This document shows positions 26,235 to 34,963 of a DNA stretch of 42,565 nt, piece after piece. Position numbers and translations under genes: made by a program. Each line of letters starts with the position of its first letter. Within the stretch, counting starts at the first letter, position 1. The notes below the pieces were generated by a model. The model searched no databases. It was given only the letters and a program-made list of their open reading frames with translations, and was not told the origin of the DNA. Location of the stretch: positions 1-42,565 of the forward strand of contig CAKZPB010000093.1 of assembly GCA_937138395.1 (NCBI GenBank). The letters run 5' to 3'. This DNA comes from an uncultured Pseudomonadota bacterium (GTDB lineage: Bacteria > Pseudomonadota > Gammaproteobacteria > Xanthomonadales > Wenzhouxiangellaceae).

Positions 26235-26417
26235 GCGCGCAGGCCGTTGCCAACTGCACAACATCCAACGGCATGATGTCCAGCTGCATAAAACCCGGCC
26301 AGGTGCTGCGAATTCGAGGCCAGGCTGTTCGTCAGATCATTTTGTAGCACGGGAACCCCACAGTAGAAAAGCTTGCACTACAGCTTGACACGACCTGCGA
26401 TGGCCGAGTGCACTCGA

Positions 26418-27536
26418 TCAAGGCCGGGCGATCAATACGCGAGCCAACAGCGGTGCCGTCGTACGCTTGGGTTGGACATGCCTGAAGCCGGCCTCGCGCA
26501 GAAACTGCGTCAACGTTGCAGGGCTGCGTGGACGACCCTGGCCCATCGCCATCAGGTAAAACGCAAAATAGGCAGCGCCGACGGGTTCGGCACCCCGAGT
26601 CTCCAGCATCGGCTCGGCAATCAGCAGTACGCCATCTTCTGGAATCGCCTCTCGAATCGCACGCAACAGGTTTTTGACCGGCTCATCGTCATGGTCATGC
26701 AGCACCCGAATCAGGGAAATGACGTCATGCCCCCGGGGCAAGGGGTCATTCAGAAAATCACCGCCGATCACCCGGCCACGATCGGTCAGTCCGTCGTCTT
26801 CGAACCGCTGCTGCGCCAGCGCGCCGACTGCCGGCAGATCGAACACGGTGGCGTTCAGTTCAGCATGCGCTTGCATCGCGGCCGAAGCAAATGCGCCTGC
26901 ACCTCCGCCAACATCCAGCAGTTGTCGATGAGCGCGCAGCGAATAGGCCGATAACACCTGATCGGAAATCATGACCTGAGAGGCAGCCATCAGTTGGCTG
27001 TAGTCCCGCGTCTGTTCATCGGCCAGTGAAGTGGGATCAGCATTTCCGGAATAGCCCCAGTACTGCGCCAGATCATCGCGCCTGGACGCGCCGCGCAGCA
27101 GCGCAACCGGGTCGATCAGGTCGGTATACAGGGCATGGTGATGCTCGATCATCATGCCAACCGATGGGTTACCCAGCAAGGCGGCACCCAATGGTCCCAA
27201 TCCATAGCGCTGCGCACTGCGCGCTTCAAGCAGGCGGAGCGCCACCGCGGCATCCAGCAACTGGCGCATCGCAGGCGGCGGGACTGCCAGCGAATCAGCC
27301 AGCTGATGCGCAGTCTGCGCTTGCTGACCCAGCGTTTGAAACAGATCCAGGCGCACGCAAGCGAATAACACCTGCGAGTAGACAAAACCACTGCACAGGT
27401 CGAATAAAGCGCGCATGCGGCGGCGTGCAATCCAGCGGGAAACCGGAAAGCGCAGCGATTTGCGCTGGAAGTCAGGGTTGCTTAACAGCCGATCACGCCA
27501 GTTCAGAACGGCTTCAATCCAACGCTTCGAACTCAT
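26418..27536 (-). CDS. crtF: Hydroxyneurosporene/demethylspheroidene O-methyltransferase
   Basis: CrtF methylates the tertiary hydroxyl that CrtC introduces into acyclic carotenoids. The 372-residue protein has an N-terminal helical dimerisation region (FDLCSGFVYSQVLFACVRLDLF) and a SAM domain with LDVGGGAGAFASAAM (about 210-224), ATVFDLPAV, GGDFLNDPLP and ISLIRVLHDHDD, as in the plant-like O-methyltransferase family. Start at ATG 27536. It faces crtD divergently across about 265 bp and is upstream of bchC in the same direction, the classic crtF-bchC order. Confidence 0.94.
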   Translation of the reverse strand: MSSKRWIEAVLNWRDRLLSNPDFQRKSLRFPVSRWIARRRMRALFDLCSGFVYSQVLFACVRLDLFQTLGQQAQTAHQLADSLAVPPPAMRQLLDAAVALRLLEARSAQRYGLGPLGAALLGNPSVGMMIEHHHALYTDLIDPVALLRGASRRDDLAQYWGYSGNADPTSLADEQTRDYSQLMAASQVMISDQVLSAYSLRAHRQLLDVGGGAGAFASAAMQAHAELNATVFDLPAVGALAQQRFEDDGLTDRGRVIGGDFLNDPLPRGHDVISLIRVLHDHDDEPVKNLLRAIREAIPEDGVLLIAEPMLETRGAEPVGAAYFAFYLMAMGQGRPRSPATLTQFLREAGFRHVQPKRTTAPLLARVLIARP

Positions 27537-27802
27537 GGCTCAGAGTCCCGGATGTCAGCACGGATCAGCCATTCAACAATTGCGGTGGATAATGACGGCA
27601 GCATGGCTGTCCAAATGTTTGCGCAAATAATTGGGCGGTGTAGCGAATTGGATGGATCTGTAGAAATCAATGCGCGTTCAGCCGTGCCCTTGAGCTCATG
27701 TAGACTACTGGCAGCATTGAGCGCGCGTCAACAAGTTTTGATTCCATCCATAGCGTCCGAGATGATACACGTACCTTCAATTCAATCCTGACAGGCTATT
27801 GA

Positions 27803-29347
27803 TTGAACACTTCCACACGCTTGCACCAACCTAAAGCAGTCGTGATCGGCGCAGGGATCGGCGGTTTGGCGACCGCACTCGATCTGGTCAGCCGTGGCCT
27901 GGATGTATGCGTGTATGAATCCGGTAATGAGCCTGGCGGCAAGATGCGTCAGATCAGCATTGAGGGACAGGCCATCGATTCAGGCCCTACGGTGTTGACG
28001 ATGCGCGGTATCTTCGATGAACTGTTTCGCGATGCAGGCAGCCAGCTCGAAGCGCATCTTCAGCTCGAACCCTGTCAGATTCTGGCTCGACACGCCTGGC
28101 CTCAAGGGGGCGTACTCGATCTGCATGCAGACATTGATCAATCCGCCCATGCAATTGCCGAATTTTCTGACCCGGCCGAGGCGCGTCGATATCGGGACTT
28201 TTGCAGCAAAGCACAGCAGGTCTATCAGACGCTGCAGGATTCGTTCATGCGCCGCCAGCGACCGAGCCCGCTTTCGCTGGTGCGCAGCCAGGGGCTGGCA
28301 GGGCTGACTGACCTCTGGCGCATCAAACCGTTTCAATCGCTCTGGCGCAGCCTTGGTCAGACATTTCGCGACCCGCGGTTGCGAGGCCTGTTTGCACGCT
28401 ATGCCACCTACTGTGGTTCGAGTCCGTTGCTGGCTCCGGCCACGCTGATGCTGATCGCGCACGTCGAACAAGCCGGTGTCTGGCAGGTGCGCGGCGGCAT
28501 GCAGCGACTGGCAGAATCCATGGCCGACTTGGTTCAGCAAAAAGGTGGCCGAATCGTCTATGGTGCTCCGGTCGACGAAATACAGGTTCAGGCGGGCCGG
28601 GCGACGGGCATCGTGCTCAAAGACGGGATGAGAGAATCAGCCGATATCGTCGTGGCCAATGCCGATGTGCAGGCCATCCAGCAGGGATTGCTCGGCCAGC
28701 ATTTGAGCAAGGCAGTCCGATCGTCCCGCGGCAGCGGCCATGCTTCGCTGTCGGCCATCACGTTCTCGCTGTTGGCCCGCCCCTCCGGCTTCGAGCTCGA
28801 GCATCACAACGTATTTTTTCCGCCAGACTATCCGCAGGAATTCATCGATATCTTCAAGCAAGGCCAGGTACCGTCCAATCCGGCGGTGTACATCTGTGCG
28901 CGTGATCTTGAATCCAGGCCCGGCGGGCAACAGCAGGCCCACTCAGGCCTGAAACGATTGTTCATGATTACCAACGCACCTGCAGTCAAACCTACAAACG
29001 CAGCGCCTTGCCTGTCGGATACGCCGCTCGATTCGACCTGGCAAGCGGTAACCGGCTTGTTGGATCAATGCGGACTCAAGCTGGACGTGGAAGCGGCGCA
29101 TCGAGTGGGCACTACACCGGCTGATTTCGCGCATCGATTTCCCGGATCAGGCGGCGCCCTGTATGGTCCGCCTTCCCATGGCTGGCGAGCCTCATTCACG
29201 CGTTCAGGCGCCAAAACCCGGATCAAGGGGCTGTATCTGGCCGGTGGCAGCGTTCATCCGGGCGCGGGTATACCCATGGTCGCGATCTCCGGACGACTGG
29301 CTGCTGAAGCAGCGGCCATGGATTTTGGTCTGGACAAGTCTGCATGA
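27803..29347 (+). CDS. crtD: Hydroxycarotenoid 3,4-desaturase
   Basis: CrtD (CrtI family) introduces the 3,4 double bond into 1-hydroxycarotenoids. The frame of 514 residues opens at a TTG just upstream of the FAD-binding motif VVIGAGIGGLATALDL (about 13-28). EPGGKMRQI and DSGPTVLTMRGIFDELF are characteristic of CrtD rather than phytoene desaturase. The C-terminal GLYLAGGSVHPGAGIPMVAISGRLAA is the family signature. No ATG fits the start, so the TTG is accepted with some doubt. It is followed by crtC after 20 bp. Confidence 0.94.
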   Translation: MNTSTRLHQPKAVVIGAGIGGLATALDLVSRGLDVCVYESGNEPGGKMRQISIEGQAIDSGPTVLTMRGIFDELFRDAGSQLEAHLQLEPCQILARHAWPQGGVLDLHADIDQSAHAIAEFSDPAEARRYRDFCSKAQQVYQTLQDSFMRRQRPSPLSLVRSQGLAGLTDLWRIKPFQSLWRSLGQTFRDPRLRGLFARYATYCGSSPLLAPATLMLIAHVEQAGVWQVRGGMQRLAESMADLVQQKGGRIVYGAPVDEIQVQAGRATGIVLKDGMRESADIVVANADVQAIQQGLLGQHLSKAVRSSRGSGHASLSAITFSLLARPSGFELEHHNVFFPPDYPQEFIDIFKQGQVPSNPAVYICARDLESRPGGQQQAHSGLKRLFMITNAPAVKPTNAAPCLSDTPLDSTWQAVTGLLDQCGLKLDVEAAHRVGTTPADFAHRFPGSGGALYGPPSHGWRASFTRSGAKTRIKGLYLAGGSVHPGAGIPMVAISGRLAAEAAAMDFGLDKSA

Positions 29348-29367
29348 ACAAGCAACACTAAAGCACC

Positions 29368-30291
29368 ATGATTCCCGTTTTTGACCAGCACATAGAACAC
29401 GATGGATACGCCTGGTGGTATATCGATGCCATCAGCAATGACGGTCAACACGGGCTGACGATCATTGCGTTTATCGGCAGCGTATTTTCGCCCTACTATT
29501 TCTGGACCCGGGCTCGCGGACCGGCGAATCCGCTCGATCATTGCGCAGTCAATGTGGCGCTGTATGGCCCGGGAGGACGATGGTGCATGACCGAACGCGG
29601 CAAAGGCGACGTCCATCGCAGCGCACACTCGCTGCAGATCGGCCCCAGCAATCTCAATTGGGATGGTGATGCGCTGACCATCGACCTCGACGAATGGACC
29701 GCACCGCTACCGCGGCGCGTGCGCGGTCAAATTCGAGTACGTCCAAAGGTCAGTAACCAACAGGGGATCGATCTGGATCCGGACGGGCGCCATCGTTGGA
29801 CACCGGTCTGGCCGTCAGCACAGGTCGAGGTGGTTTTGAATCAACCACAACTGAGCTGGCAAGGCTCAGGCTATCTGGATCACAATACCGGCCTCGAACC
29901 GCTGGAAAACCAGTTCGAACAGTGGTTCTGGTTACGCGCATCGACAACTCAGGGACCGGTTGTGCTCTACGACACGCAGTACGTGAACGGAGGCCGCAGC
30001 TCGCTGGCGCTGCATTTCGACAGGAACGGTCACCTCAATACCCTGCCTGCACCCGAGCGCGTGACGCTGCCGCGCAGCCGCTGGCGGGTCGAACGACCCA
30101 CGCGATCCGAGGATGGGCAAGCCGAACTGCAGGCCGTGTGGGAAGATACGCCGTTCTATGCACGGTCTCTGGTGAATACGCAGCTATTGGGAGAGCGCGT
30201 AACGGCCGTGCATGAAAGCCTGTCGCTGCAGCGCTTCGCCTCGTTCTGGATTCAACAAATGCTGCCGTTTCGCATGCCGCGTCGCAAATGA
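29368..30291 (+). CDS. crtC: Carotenoid 1,2-hydratase
   Basis: CrtC adds water to the terminal double bond of neurosporene or lycopene. The 307-residue protein has the typical VFDQHIEHDGYAWWYIDAISNDGQHG-type opening (seen from residue 4), FIGSVFSPYYFW, HCAVNVALYGPG, RWTPVWPSAQVEV, GSGYLDHNTGLEPLE with conserved acidic and histidine residues, and FWLRAST. Lipocalin-like beta fold is known for the family. It is placed directly after crtD, as expected. Confidence 0.95.
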   Translation: MIPVFDQHIEHDGYAWWYIDAISNDGQHGLTIIAFIGSVFSPYYFWTRARGPANPLDHCAVNVALYGPGGRWCMTERGKGDVHRSAHSLQIGPSNLNWDGDALTIDLDEWTAPLPRRVRGQIRVRPKVSNQQGIDLDPDGRHRWTPVWPSAQVEVVLNQPQLSWQGSGYLDHNTGLEPLENQFEQWFWLRASTTQGPVVLYDTQYVNGGRSSLALHFDRNGHLNTLPAPERVTLPRSRWRVERPTRSEDGQAELQAVWEDTPFYARSLVNTQLLGERVTAVHESLSLQRFASFWIQQMLPFRMPRRK

Positions 30292-30409
30292 TGCGAGCCA
30301 TTGCCCTACGCTGCACAAACCGGCATGCTTTCAAGCGAAAGCTGGCAGCACGCCCTGCATATCATTATTGCTTCCAATTTGATCCAGCCTAGAAGGAGCC
30401 TCGTCCAAC

Positions 30410-30841
30410 ATGCCCAGTTTTCTTCAGCGCGCCGGTAGGACATCGACATCTGTAGCAGGCGATATCGGACTCTGGATCGTGCTTGCCGCGACCATCATCG
30501 CCGCCAGCATCGAAGTGCTCAATATGGTCGAAGCGCGCACCGTGCTGCTGACCGACATCCTGATGCTGTTCATCTATCTGGAAGTCATGAGCATGATCGA
30601 CGTGTATTGGCGGACGGGCCGGTTGCCGGTGCGCATGCCGCTGTATATCGCCATGGTGGCCAAAGCACGCTACATCATTCTCGAGGCCGGTGAGCAGGAT
30701 ATCTGGTACACCATCGGCCTGTCTGGAGCCATTCTGATTCTTGCCCTTGCGGTGCTGGTGGTGCGCTACGGCCATTTGAAACTACCCTACCCTGAAACCG
30801 AGAGCCGCGACCGTATGAAACGTGATGAGACCGTCGAATAA
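30410..30841 (+). CDS. PsiE-like membrane protein
   Basis: A 143-residue protein with four hydrophobic segments resembling the phosphate-starvation-inducible PsiE family. DILMLFIYLEVMSMIDVYW, GRLPVRMPLYIAMVAKARYIIL and ILILALAVLVVRYGHLK are typical. An AGAAGGAG site precedes the start. Role unknown. It lies between crtC and crtY in the same direction, a position that may only reflect insertion into the carotenoid group. Confidence 0.8.
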   Translation: MPSFLQRAGRTSTSVAGDIGLWIVLAATIIAASIEVLNMVEARTVLLTDILMLFIYLEVMSMIDVYWRTGRLPVRMPLYIAMVAKARYIILEAGEQDIWYTIGLSGAILILALAVLVVRYGHLKLPYPETESRDRMKRDETVE

Positions 30842-30939
30842 CTCACCTTTACCGGCTGCAGATCGACTCGTCCTGGCCAGGCCCTGATGATTCTGCATTT
30901 CACGTCGAGTAGTCACACCAATTACTGCACAATAGGCGC

Positions 30940-32112
30940 ATGAATTCATCTGCACCTCATCTGATACTGGCCGGGGGCGGTCTGGCCAGTTGCCTGATCG
31001 CATTGAGGGTCGCACAAGCACATCCTGATACCCGGATCAGTATCGTGGAATCGGGGCCTGAAATCTGTGGCAACCACACCTGGTCGTTTCATGAAGATGA
31101 CCTGAGCGCAGACCAGCATGAATTCATATCGCCGCTGATTCAACATCAGTGGCCGGCACAGGAAGTTCGATTTCCCAGCTATACCCGTCAGCTCAAGGCG
31201 GGCTATTTCAGCATCACCTCGGACGCATTACGCGAATTCGTCGAGGCCAGGAACATCGAACTCCAGACCAACACTGAAGTCACTGATCTTGGCCCGGCCC
31301 ATGCTGTCCTGAGCGACGGGCGAACACTGGAAGGCAGCGCGGTCATTGATGGACGTGGCCAGGCCAGGGCCGATGGTCTGGTGCTGGGTTTTCAGAAATT
31401 CCTCGGCCGCGAGGTCACCACGCGCGAACCCCATGGCATCCGGCATCCAGTGATCATGGATGCCACCGTGTCACAGGCCGACGGCTACCGCTTCATCTAC
31501 CTGTTGCCGTTCGATGCGCATACGCTGCTCATTGAAGATACGCGCTACAGTGATGGTGCCGATCTGGACGACAGTCAACTGTCAGCAGCCATCGATGACT
31601 ATGCGGTCGAGCATCACTGGACGATCGAAAACACCCTGCGCGAAGAGCGCGGCATTCTGCCGATCTTGATGGCCGGTCGTTTCGATCAATTCTGGCCGCG
31701 AAATGCCGGCATCGCGCGTGCCGGCTTACGCGCTGCCTTGTTTCATCCCACCACGGGCTATTCGCTTCCGCAAGCCATGACCCTGGCCGATGCCATTGCG
31801 AGCCATTGGCCAATGGACGGCGCAGCACTGGCGACGTTTACGCGCAATCATGCGCAGGCGTTCTGGAACGATACCGGGTTCTTTCGACTGCTGAATCGCA
31901 TGCTGTTTCGCTGCGGCGTGCCGGAGAAGCGCTACACGGTCATGGAGCGCTTCTACAAGCTGTCGGACTCATTGATCGAAAATTTCTACGCCTCCGATCT
32001 GACGCTGCTGAACAAGGCGCGGTTGGTGACCGGCAAACCGCCGGTGCCGTTTTTTGAAGGGCTATCGATGATCGGTGAAGAAAAATTCCTGCGCGCAGAG
32101 TACGCGGAATAA
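30940..32112 (+). CDS. crtY: Lycopene beta-cyclase
   Basis: CrtY makes beta-ionone rings at lycopene ends. The 390-residue flavoprotein begins with HLILAGGGLASCLIALRVA (about 6-24), then ESGPEICGNHTWSFHEDDL, a CrtY hallmark, followed by DGRGQ near residue 137, YRFIYLLPFDAHTLLIEDTRYSD, EERGILPI, and FHPTTGYSLPQAM. FRLLNRMLF and FEGLSM near the end also fit. A beta-cyclase is unexpected beside the acyclic-pathway genes crtC, crtD and crtF. The gene is followed by a strong hairpin. The start has no strong ribosome-binding site. Confidence 0.95.
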   Translation: MNSSAPHLILAGGGLASCLIALRVAQAHPDTRISIVESGPEICGNHTWSFHEDDLSADQHEFISPLIQHQWPAQEVRFPSYTRQLKAGYFSITSDALREFVEARNIELQTNTEVTDLGPAHAVLSDGRTLEGSAVIDGRGQARADGLVLGFQKFLGREVTTREPHGIRHPVIMDATVSQADGYRFIYLLPFDAHTLLIEDTRYSDGADLDDSQLSAAIDDYAVEHHWTIENTLREERGILPILMAGRFDQFWPRNAGIARAGLRAALFHPTTGYSLPQAMTLADAIASHWPMDGAALATFTRNHAQAFWNDTGFFRLLNRMLFRCGVPEKRYTVMERFYKLSDSLIENFYASDLTLLNKARLVTGKPPVPFFEGLSMIGEEKFLRAEYAE

Positions 32113-32138
32113 CCCTGCATGCCGCTTGGCATGCAGGG
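32113..32138. terminator. Hairpin between convergent crtY and azurin-like gene
   Basis: Perfect 11 bp arms (CCCTGCATGCC and GGCATGCAGGG) with a 4 nt loop immediately after the crtY stop. The T-run is weak, so it may be a terminator or a 3' stabiliser usable from both directions. Confidence 0.65.
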
Positions 32139-32161
32139 ATTGTCGTCTATCAACGCATCAA

Positions 32162-32809
32162 TCAACGCACCGTCATGATGCCGTTCATGATGCCGAAATG
32201 GCCCGGGAAGGTACAGACGAACGGGTAGTCACCCGGCTCGCTGGGCGCGGTGAATGAAATGGTGTCCGACTCGCCACCGCCGATCAGGCTCGTATACGCG
32301 ATGGTTTCGGCCCGCATGCTTTCCGGCAGGTAGCCATTGTCGACCGAACCCCCGCTATTCACGACCTGCTGACTGAATGCAACGTAATCACCGTCCGTCG
32401 GCAAGATCACCATGTTGTGACCCATCACGTCAATAGGCAGTTCACCTTCGTGTACCAGGGTCAGCTCGACCTGCTGGCCGGCGTCGACTTCGAATGCGTT
32501 GACCGTGTATTGCATCAGGTCCGTGCTGCCAATCGTGACCTGTGCCGTGCCATCGGCATTGACAGTGACCGGATTTGCGCTGGTATCAGGCTCGGCAGCC
32601 GGCATCTCGTCCATGTCGGATGCCGAGTCGGTCTCAGCCGATTCCGTCTCGACCATGGGCTCGGGCTCGGGTTCGGGCTGTGGATCGGGATCGGTTGTTA
32701 CAGCAACCGGCTCAGCTGCGGGCGCCGATTCGGGCTCGCCACCGCCACAAGCCACCAGCAATACTGCAACCAGCAGCAATGTACAGAAATAATACAAACG
32801 TCGAATCAT
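32162..32809 (-). CDS. Membrane-tethered azurin-like blue copper protein
   Basis: A 215-residue lipoprotein. The signal peptide ends LLLVAVLLVAC (Cys21), followed by a roughly 60-residue Pro/Glu-rich acidic linker, then a cupredoxin domain. Type-1 copper ligands fit azurin: His131 in MGHNMVIL, Cys199 and His204 in FVCTFPGHFG, and Met208. Azurins are periplasmic one-electron carriers. The lipid anchor plus flexible acidic linker recalls auracyanin-like tethered donors. Its location next to photosynthesis genes suggests electron delivery to the PufC hemes; a general respiratory or stress role is the alternative. It has its own upstream region. Confidence 0.88.
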   Translation of the reverse strand: MIRRLYYFCTLLLVAVLLVACGGGEPESAPAAEPVAVTTDPDPQPEPEPEPMVETESAETDSASDMDEMPAAEPDTSANPVTVNADGTAQVTIGSTDLMQYTVNAFEVDAGQQVELTLVHEGELPIDVMGHNMVILPTDGDYVAFSQQVVNSGGSVDNGYLPESMRAETIAYTSLIGGGESDTISFTAPSEPGDYPFVCTFPGHFGIMNGIMTVR

Positions 32810-33199
32810 GTTTTTTCTCCAAAATAAAGCGTTGGAATTATCTTACAACAAGCCACAGGTTTGGTCATTGCTTTGAGGCTTTGCAAGACCCGCATTCACG
32901 GGTGCAACGCTCCAGTACACAACAACGATCAGCACCGTCGAGCCCATCGGGATGCAACAAGAAATCATCGACTTGCACATGGCCTGCCGGGCCAGGCCGC
33001 GCACTGATCAACGGGCCTGAGTTCAACGCCGCGGTTGAGCTATCGTGCTCGCCTTTGCTGGTGACGATCGCATCGCAGTAATGCCCGAAAGCTGGGCACT
33101 GCAGATCATACCCGGTGAGGCGAACCCGGTCTGGCCTACGCTGCTACAGAAACGTGCCATGAACGGGTTGCGGCTGAAATCGGGAAGCTGAACCCCAGG
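32810..33199. other. Intergenic region, no convincing gene
   Basis: This 390 bp stretch lies between the azurin-like gene and the end of the COG0170-type kinase gene. A 36-codon rightward frame (33080-33190, ATG CCC GAA AGC ...) exists but has no ribosome-binding site or recognisable domain. It may hold remnants of a lost gene. No FNR-type box is present. Confidence 0.45.
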
Positions 33200-33883
33200 C
33201 TAGACCAGCGGACCCAGCGCCGATCCAATCAACAGCACCAGTATCGAGGCGATGGCGATCAGGATATTGTCGTCAATCGGACCAAACTCGTAGCGTTCCA
33301 CGACCGTAGCAACCAGCGCCGCGATCACGGCCCACACCGGCAAGGCCGGATCAGCCTGAGCGCCAACGAACCAGGCCAACGGCACGCTAACCAGCGCCAT
33401 GAATAGATTGCCCAGCACATGCTTGCTGCGACGGCGAATGAAGTAGTTTCTGACCACGCCGGTAACCCCGTCACCAAACGATAGGAACAGCGCAGGCAGG
33501 ATGGCCAGCCAGGGGTCACCAAGCAGCCACCACAGCAGTGCGACCGACACCCACCACATCAAGGCGAAGGTAACGTCATTGCGATTTTCTTCGAGCTGAA
33601 ACCAGTACAAGCGGCGGCCGGATGCATGCGTGAAATACAGCAAGATGGCCAGCAAAAAACCGCCAAGCATCGGATAGATCCAGTGCGTGAAGACCAGCGG
33701 AACGAACAAGGAAGGCACGCCGGCAGCGGCCATGTGGATGATTTTCCGGCAGTAGTAGACCGCGCGAATGGGCTGCATGCCTTTCGCCGTCATCCAGTGG
33801 TAGGGGAATCGAGTCAGAAACACGATGGCCAGCACGTAGATCGCCAGCAGCAGAGTCCACAACAACTGATCCGTCATTACCAT
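33200..33883 (-). CDS. COG0170-type lipid/isoprenoid kinase or CDP-transferase
   Basis: About 227 residues and seven hydrophobic segments. RKIIHMAAAG near residue 42, ENRNDVTFALMWW, SFGDGVTGVVRNYFIRR and KHVLGNLFMALVS match the dolichol/phytol kinase and phosphatidate cytidylyltransferase superfamily, where the GD and KxxxGN motifs bind the CTP. The start at 33883 (MVMTDQ) is chosen over an upstream TTG. Phytol or geranylgeraniol phosphorylation would recycle bacteriochlorophyll tails, a plausible but unproven role beside this cluster; ordinary lipid metabolism is the alternative. Confidence 0.72.
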   Translation of the reverse strand: MVMTDQLLWTLLLAIYVLAIVFLTRFPYHWMTAKGMQPIRAVYYCRKIIHMAAAGVPSLFVPLVFTHWIYPMLGGFLLAILLYFTHASGRRLYWFQLEENRNDVTFALMWWVSVALLWWLLGDPWLAILPALFLSFGDGVTGVVRNYFIRRRSKHVLGNLFMALVSVPLAWFVGAQADPALPVWAVIAALVATVVERYEFGPIDDNILIAIASILVLLIGSALGPLV

Positions 33884-34003
33884 CCAGTACCTGTCAGTCA
33901 CCAATGGGATGGCTCAGATTAACCGAATTGGTTGTCGTAAATTGGAACGCTGCATTCACCGGCCGATGGGAAGATGGTCGAAAACCAATACCAATGACAC
34001 GTT

Positions 34004-34396
34004 ATGAACCCTGTACTTTTTATCGGCGCGCTGCTCGGTTTTCTTTCGGTCGCCATCGGCGCATCGGTCGAGCACTTGATCCGGCCCAACGTCGAGCCTG
34101 AAGTATTTCGCTGGACCATGACCGCTATTCGCTATCACCAGATTGGCGCCCTGGTGGTGTTGGCTCTGGGTCTGGCGCTGGTCGCCGGCGTTCCCCATCA
34201 ACTGGCCAAATGGCTGAAGATTTCTGCCGGGCTGTTTGCGCTGGGAACCGTACTGTTCAGTTTCAGTATTTATGCCGCGGCCATCACCGGTATTGAACAG
34301 CTGACCTACATCACGCCCGTTGGCGGCAGCGTGCTGATGCTGGCCTGGATCAGCGCAGCCTGGGGTGCGTTGCGCTACGCCACTGACAGGAATTGA
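34004..34396 (+). CDS. DUF423 family membrane protein
   Basis: A 130-residue, four-helix membrane protein. MNPVLFIGALLGFLSVAIGASVEH, FRWTMTAIRYHQIGALVVL, FALGTVLFSFSIYAAAITG and YITPVGGSVLMLAWISAAWG are the DUF423 (YgdD-like) pattern. Function unknown. It converges with the peptide deformylase gene; a small hairpin overlaps its 3' end. Confidence 0.85.
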   Translation: MNPVLFIGALLGFLSVAIGASVEHLIRPNVEPEVFRWTMTAIRYHQIGALVVLALGLALVAGVPHQLAKWLKISAGLFALGTVLFSFSIYAAAITGIEQLTYITPVGGSVLMLAWISAAWGALRYATDRN

Positions 34397-34415
34397 ATGC
34401 CACCCGGCTGGCATT
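34396..34415. terminator. Small hairpin between convergent genes
   Basis: Seven bp arms (AATGCCA and TGGCATT), 6 nt loop, lying between the convergent DUF423 and deformylase genes. No clear T-run, so only a weak terminator candidate. Confidence 0.4.
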
Positions 34416-34431
34416 GCTGCCTGTAGACCAG

Positions 34432-34929
34432 TCAACGCGCTTGTTTTTGCGCCAGTGCTTTTCGTAACTTGCGCCGCTTGAACCAGTTGATCCGGTCAGC
34501 CAGCAGCTTGCCGATCAAGTGATCCATCTCATGCAGCAGGCAAACGGCCGGCATGCCTTCCAGCTCACGCTCTGAAAACTCGCCGTGAATATCTGCCGTT
34601 CGGATCTTGATCTGTGTTGGTCGAAACACCATGGCCTTGATATCGGGTACCGACAAACAGCGCTCTTCAACAAAGCCGTACCGTCGCTTGCTGAGCACAA
34701 CGGGGTTGATAAACACCTCGGGTGAAGACTGGTCCTGGGAGTGATCCATCACCAGAATCTGGCGGCGATCATCAATCTGTGGCGCACTCAAGCCAATTGA
34801 ACGGGAAGCGTGCAGCGTATCGATCAAGTCTTCAGCTGCCCGGGCGACGGTGGCATCAAATACATCCACCGGCGTTGATTGTTCGCGCAGTCGCGGATCA
34901 GGGTATTCCAGAATCGGTTTGATGGCCAT
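34432..34929 (-). CDS. def: Peptide deformylase
   Basis: Removes the N-formyl group from nascent proteins. The protein has 165 residues with the three catalytic motifs: SIGLSAPQ (44-51, usual GxGLAAPQ), EERCLSVP with metal ligand C91 (usual EGCLSVP, here Arg replaces the Gly before Cys), and HEMDH (H133, E134, H137). The fold is therefore intact but variant. It follows pucC by 34 bp on the same strand, suggesting it is expressed with it. It may be a second deformylase; the usual def-fmt pairing is absent here. Confidence 0.88.
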   Translation of the reverse strand: MAIKPILEYPDPRLREQSTPVDVFDATVARAAEDLIDTLHASRSIGLSAPQIDDRRQILVMDHSQDQSSPEVFINPVVLSKRRYGFVEERCLSVPDIKAMVFRPTQIKIRTADIHGEFSERELEGMPAVCLLHEMDHLIGKLLADRINWFKRRKLRKALAQKQAR

Positions 34930-34963
34930 ACGTTTTTTTCCAGCAGCGCGATCGAGACTACGC

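Noticed and set aside
27717-27731. FNR-like inverted repeat TTGAG-N5-GTCAA between crtF and crtD
   Set aside because: The spacer between half-sites is one base too long and the inner arm base deviates, so it does not meet the consensus used for the other three boxes.
27537-27802. PpsR/CrtJ motif (TGT-N12-ACA) search between crtF and crtD, before pufB and before pucB
   Set aside because: No copy with correct spacing was found by eye, so no PpsR site is claimed.
32575-33081. Rightward 168-codon open frame opposite the azurin-like gene
   Set aside because: Most of it is the reverse of the low-complexity acidic linker of the azurin-like protein; composition is unlike a real protein.
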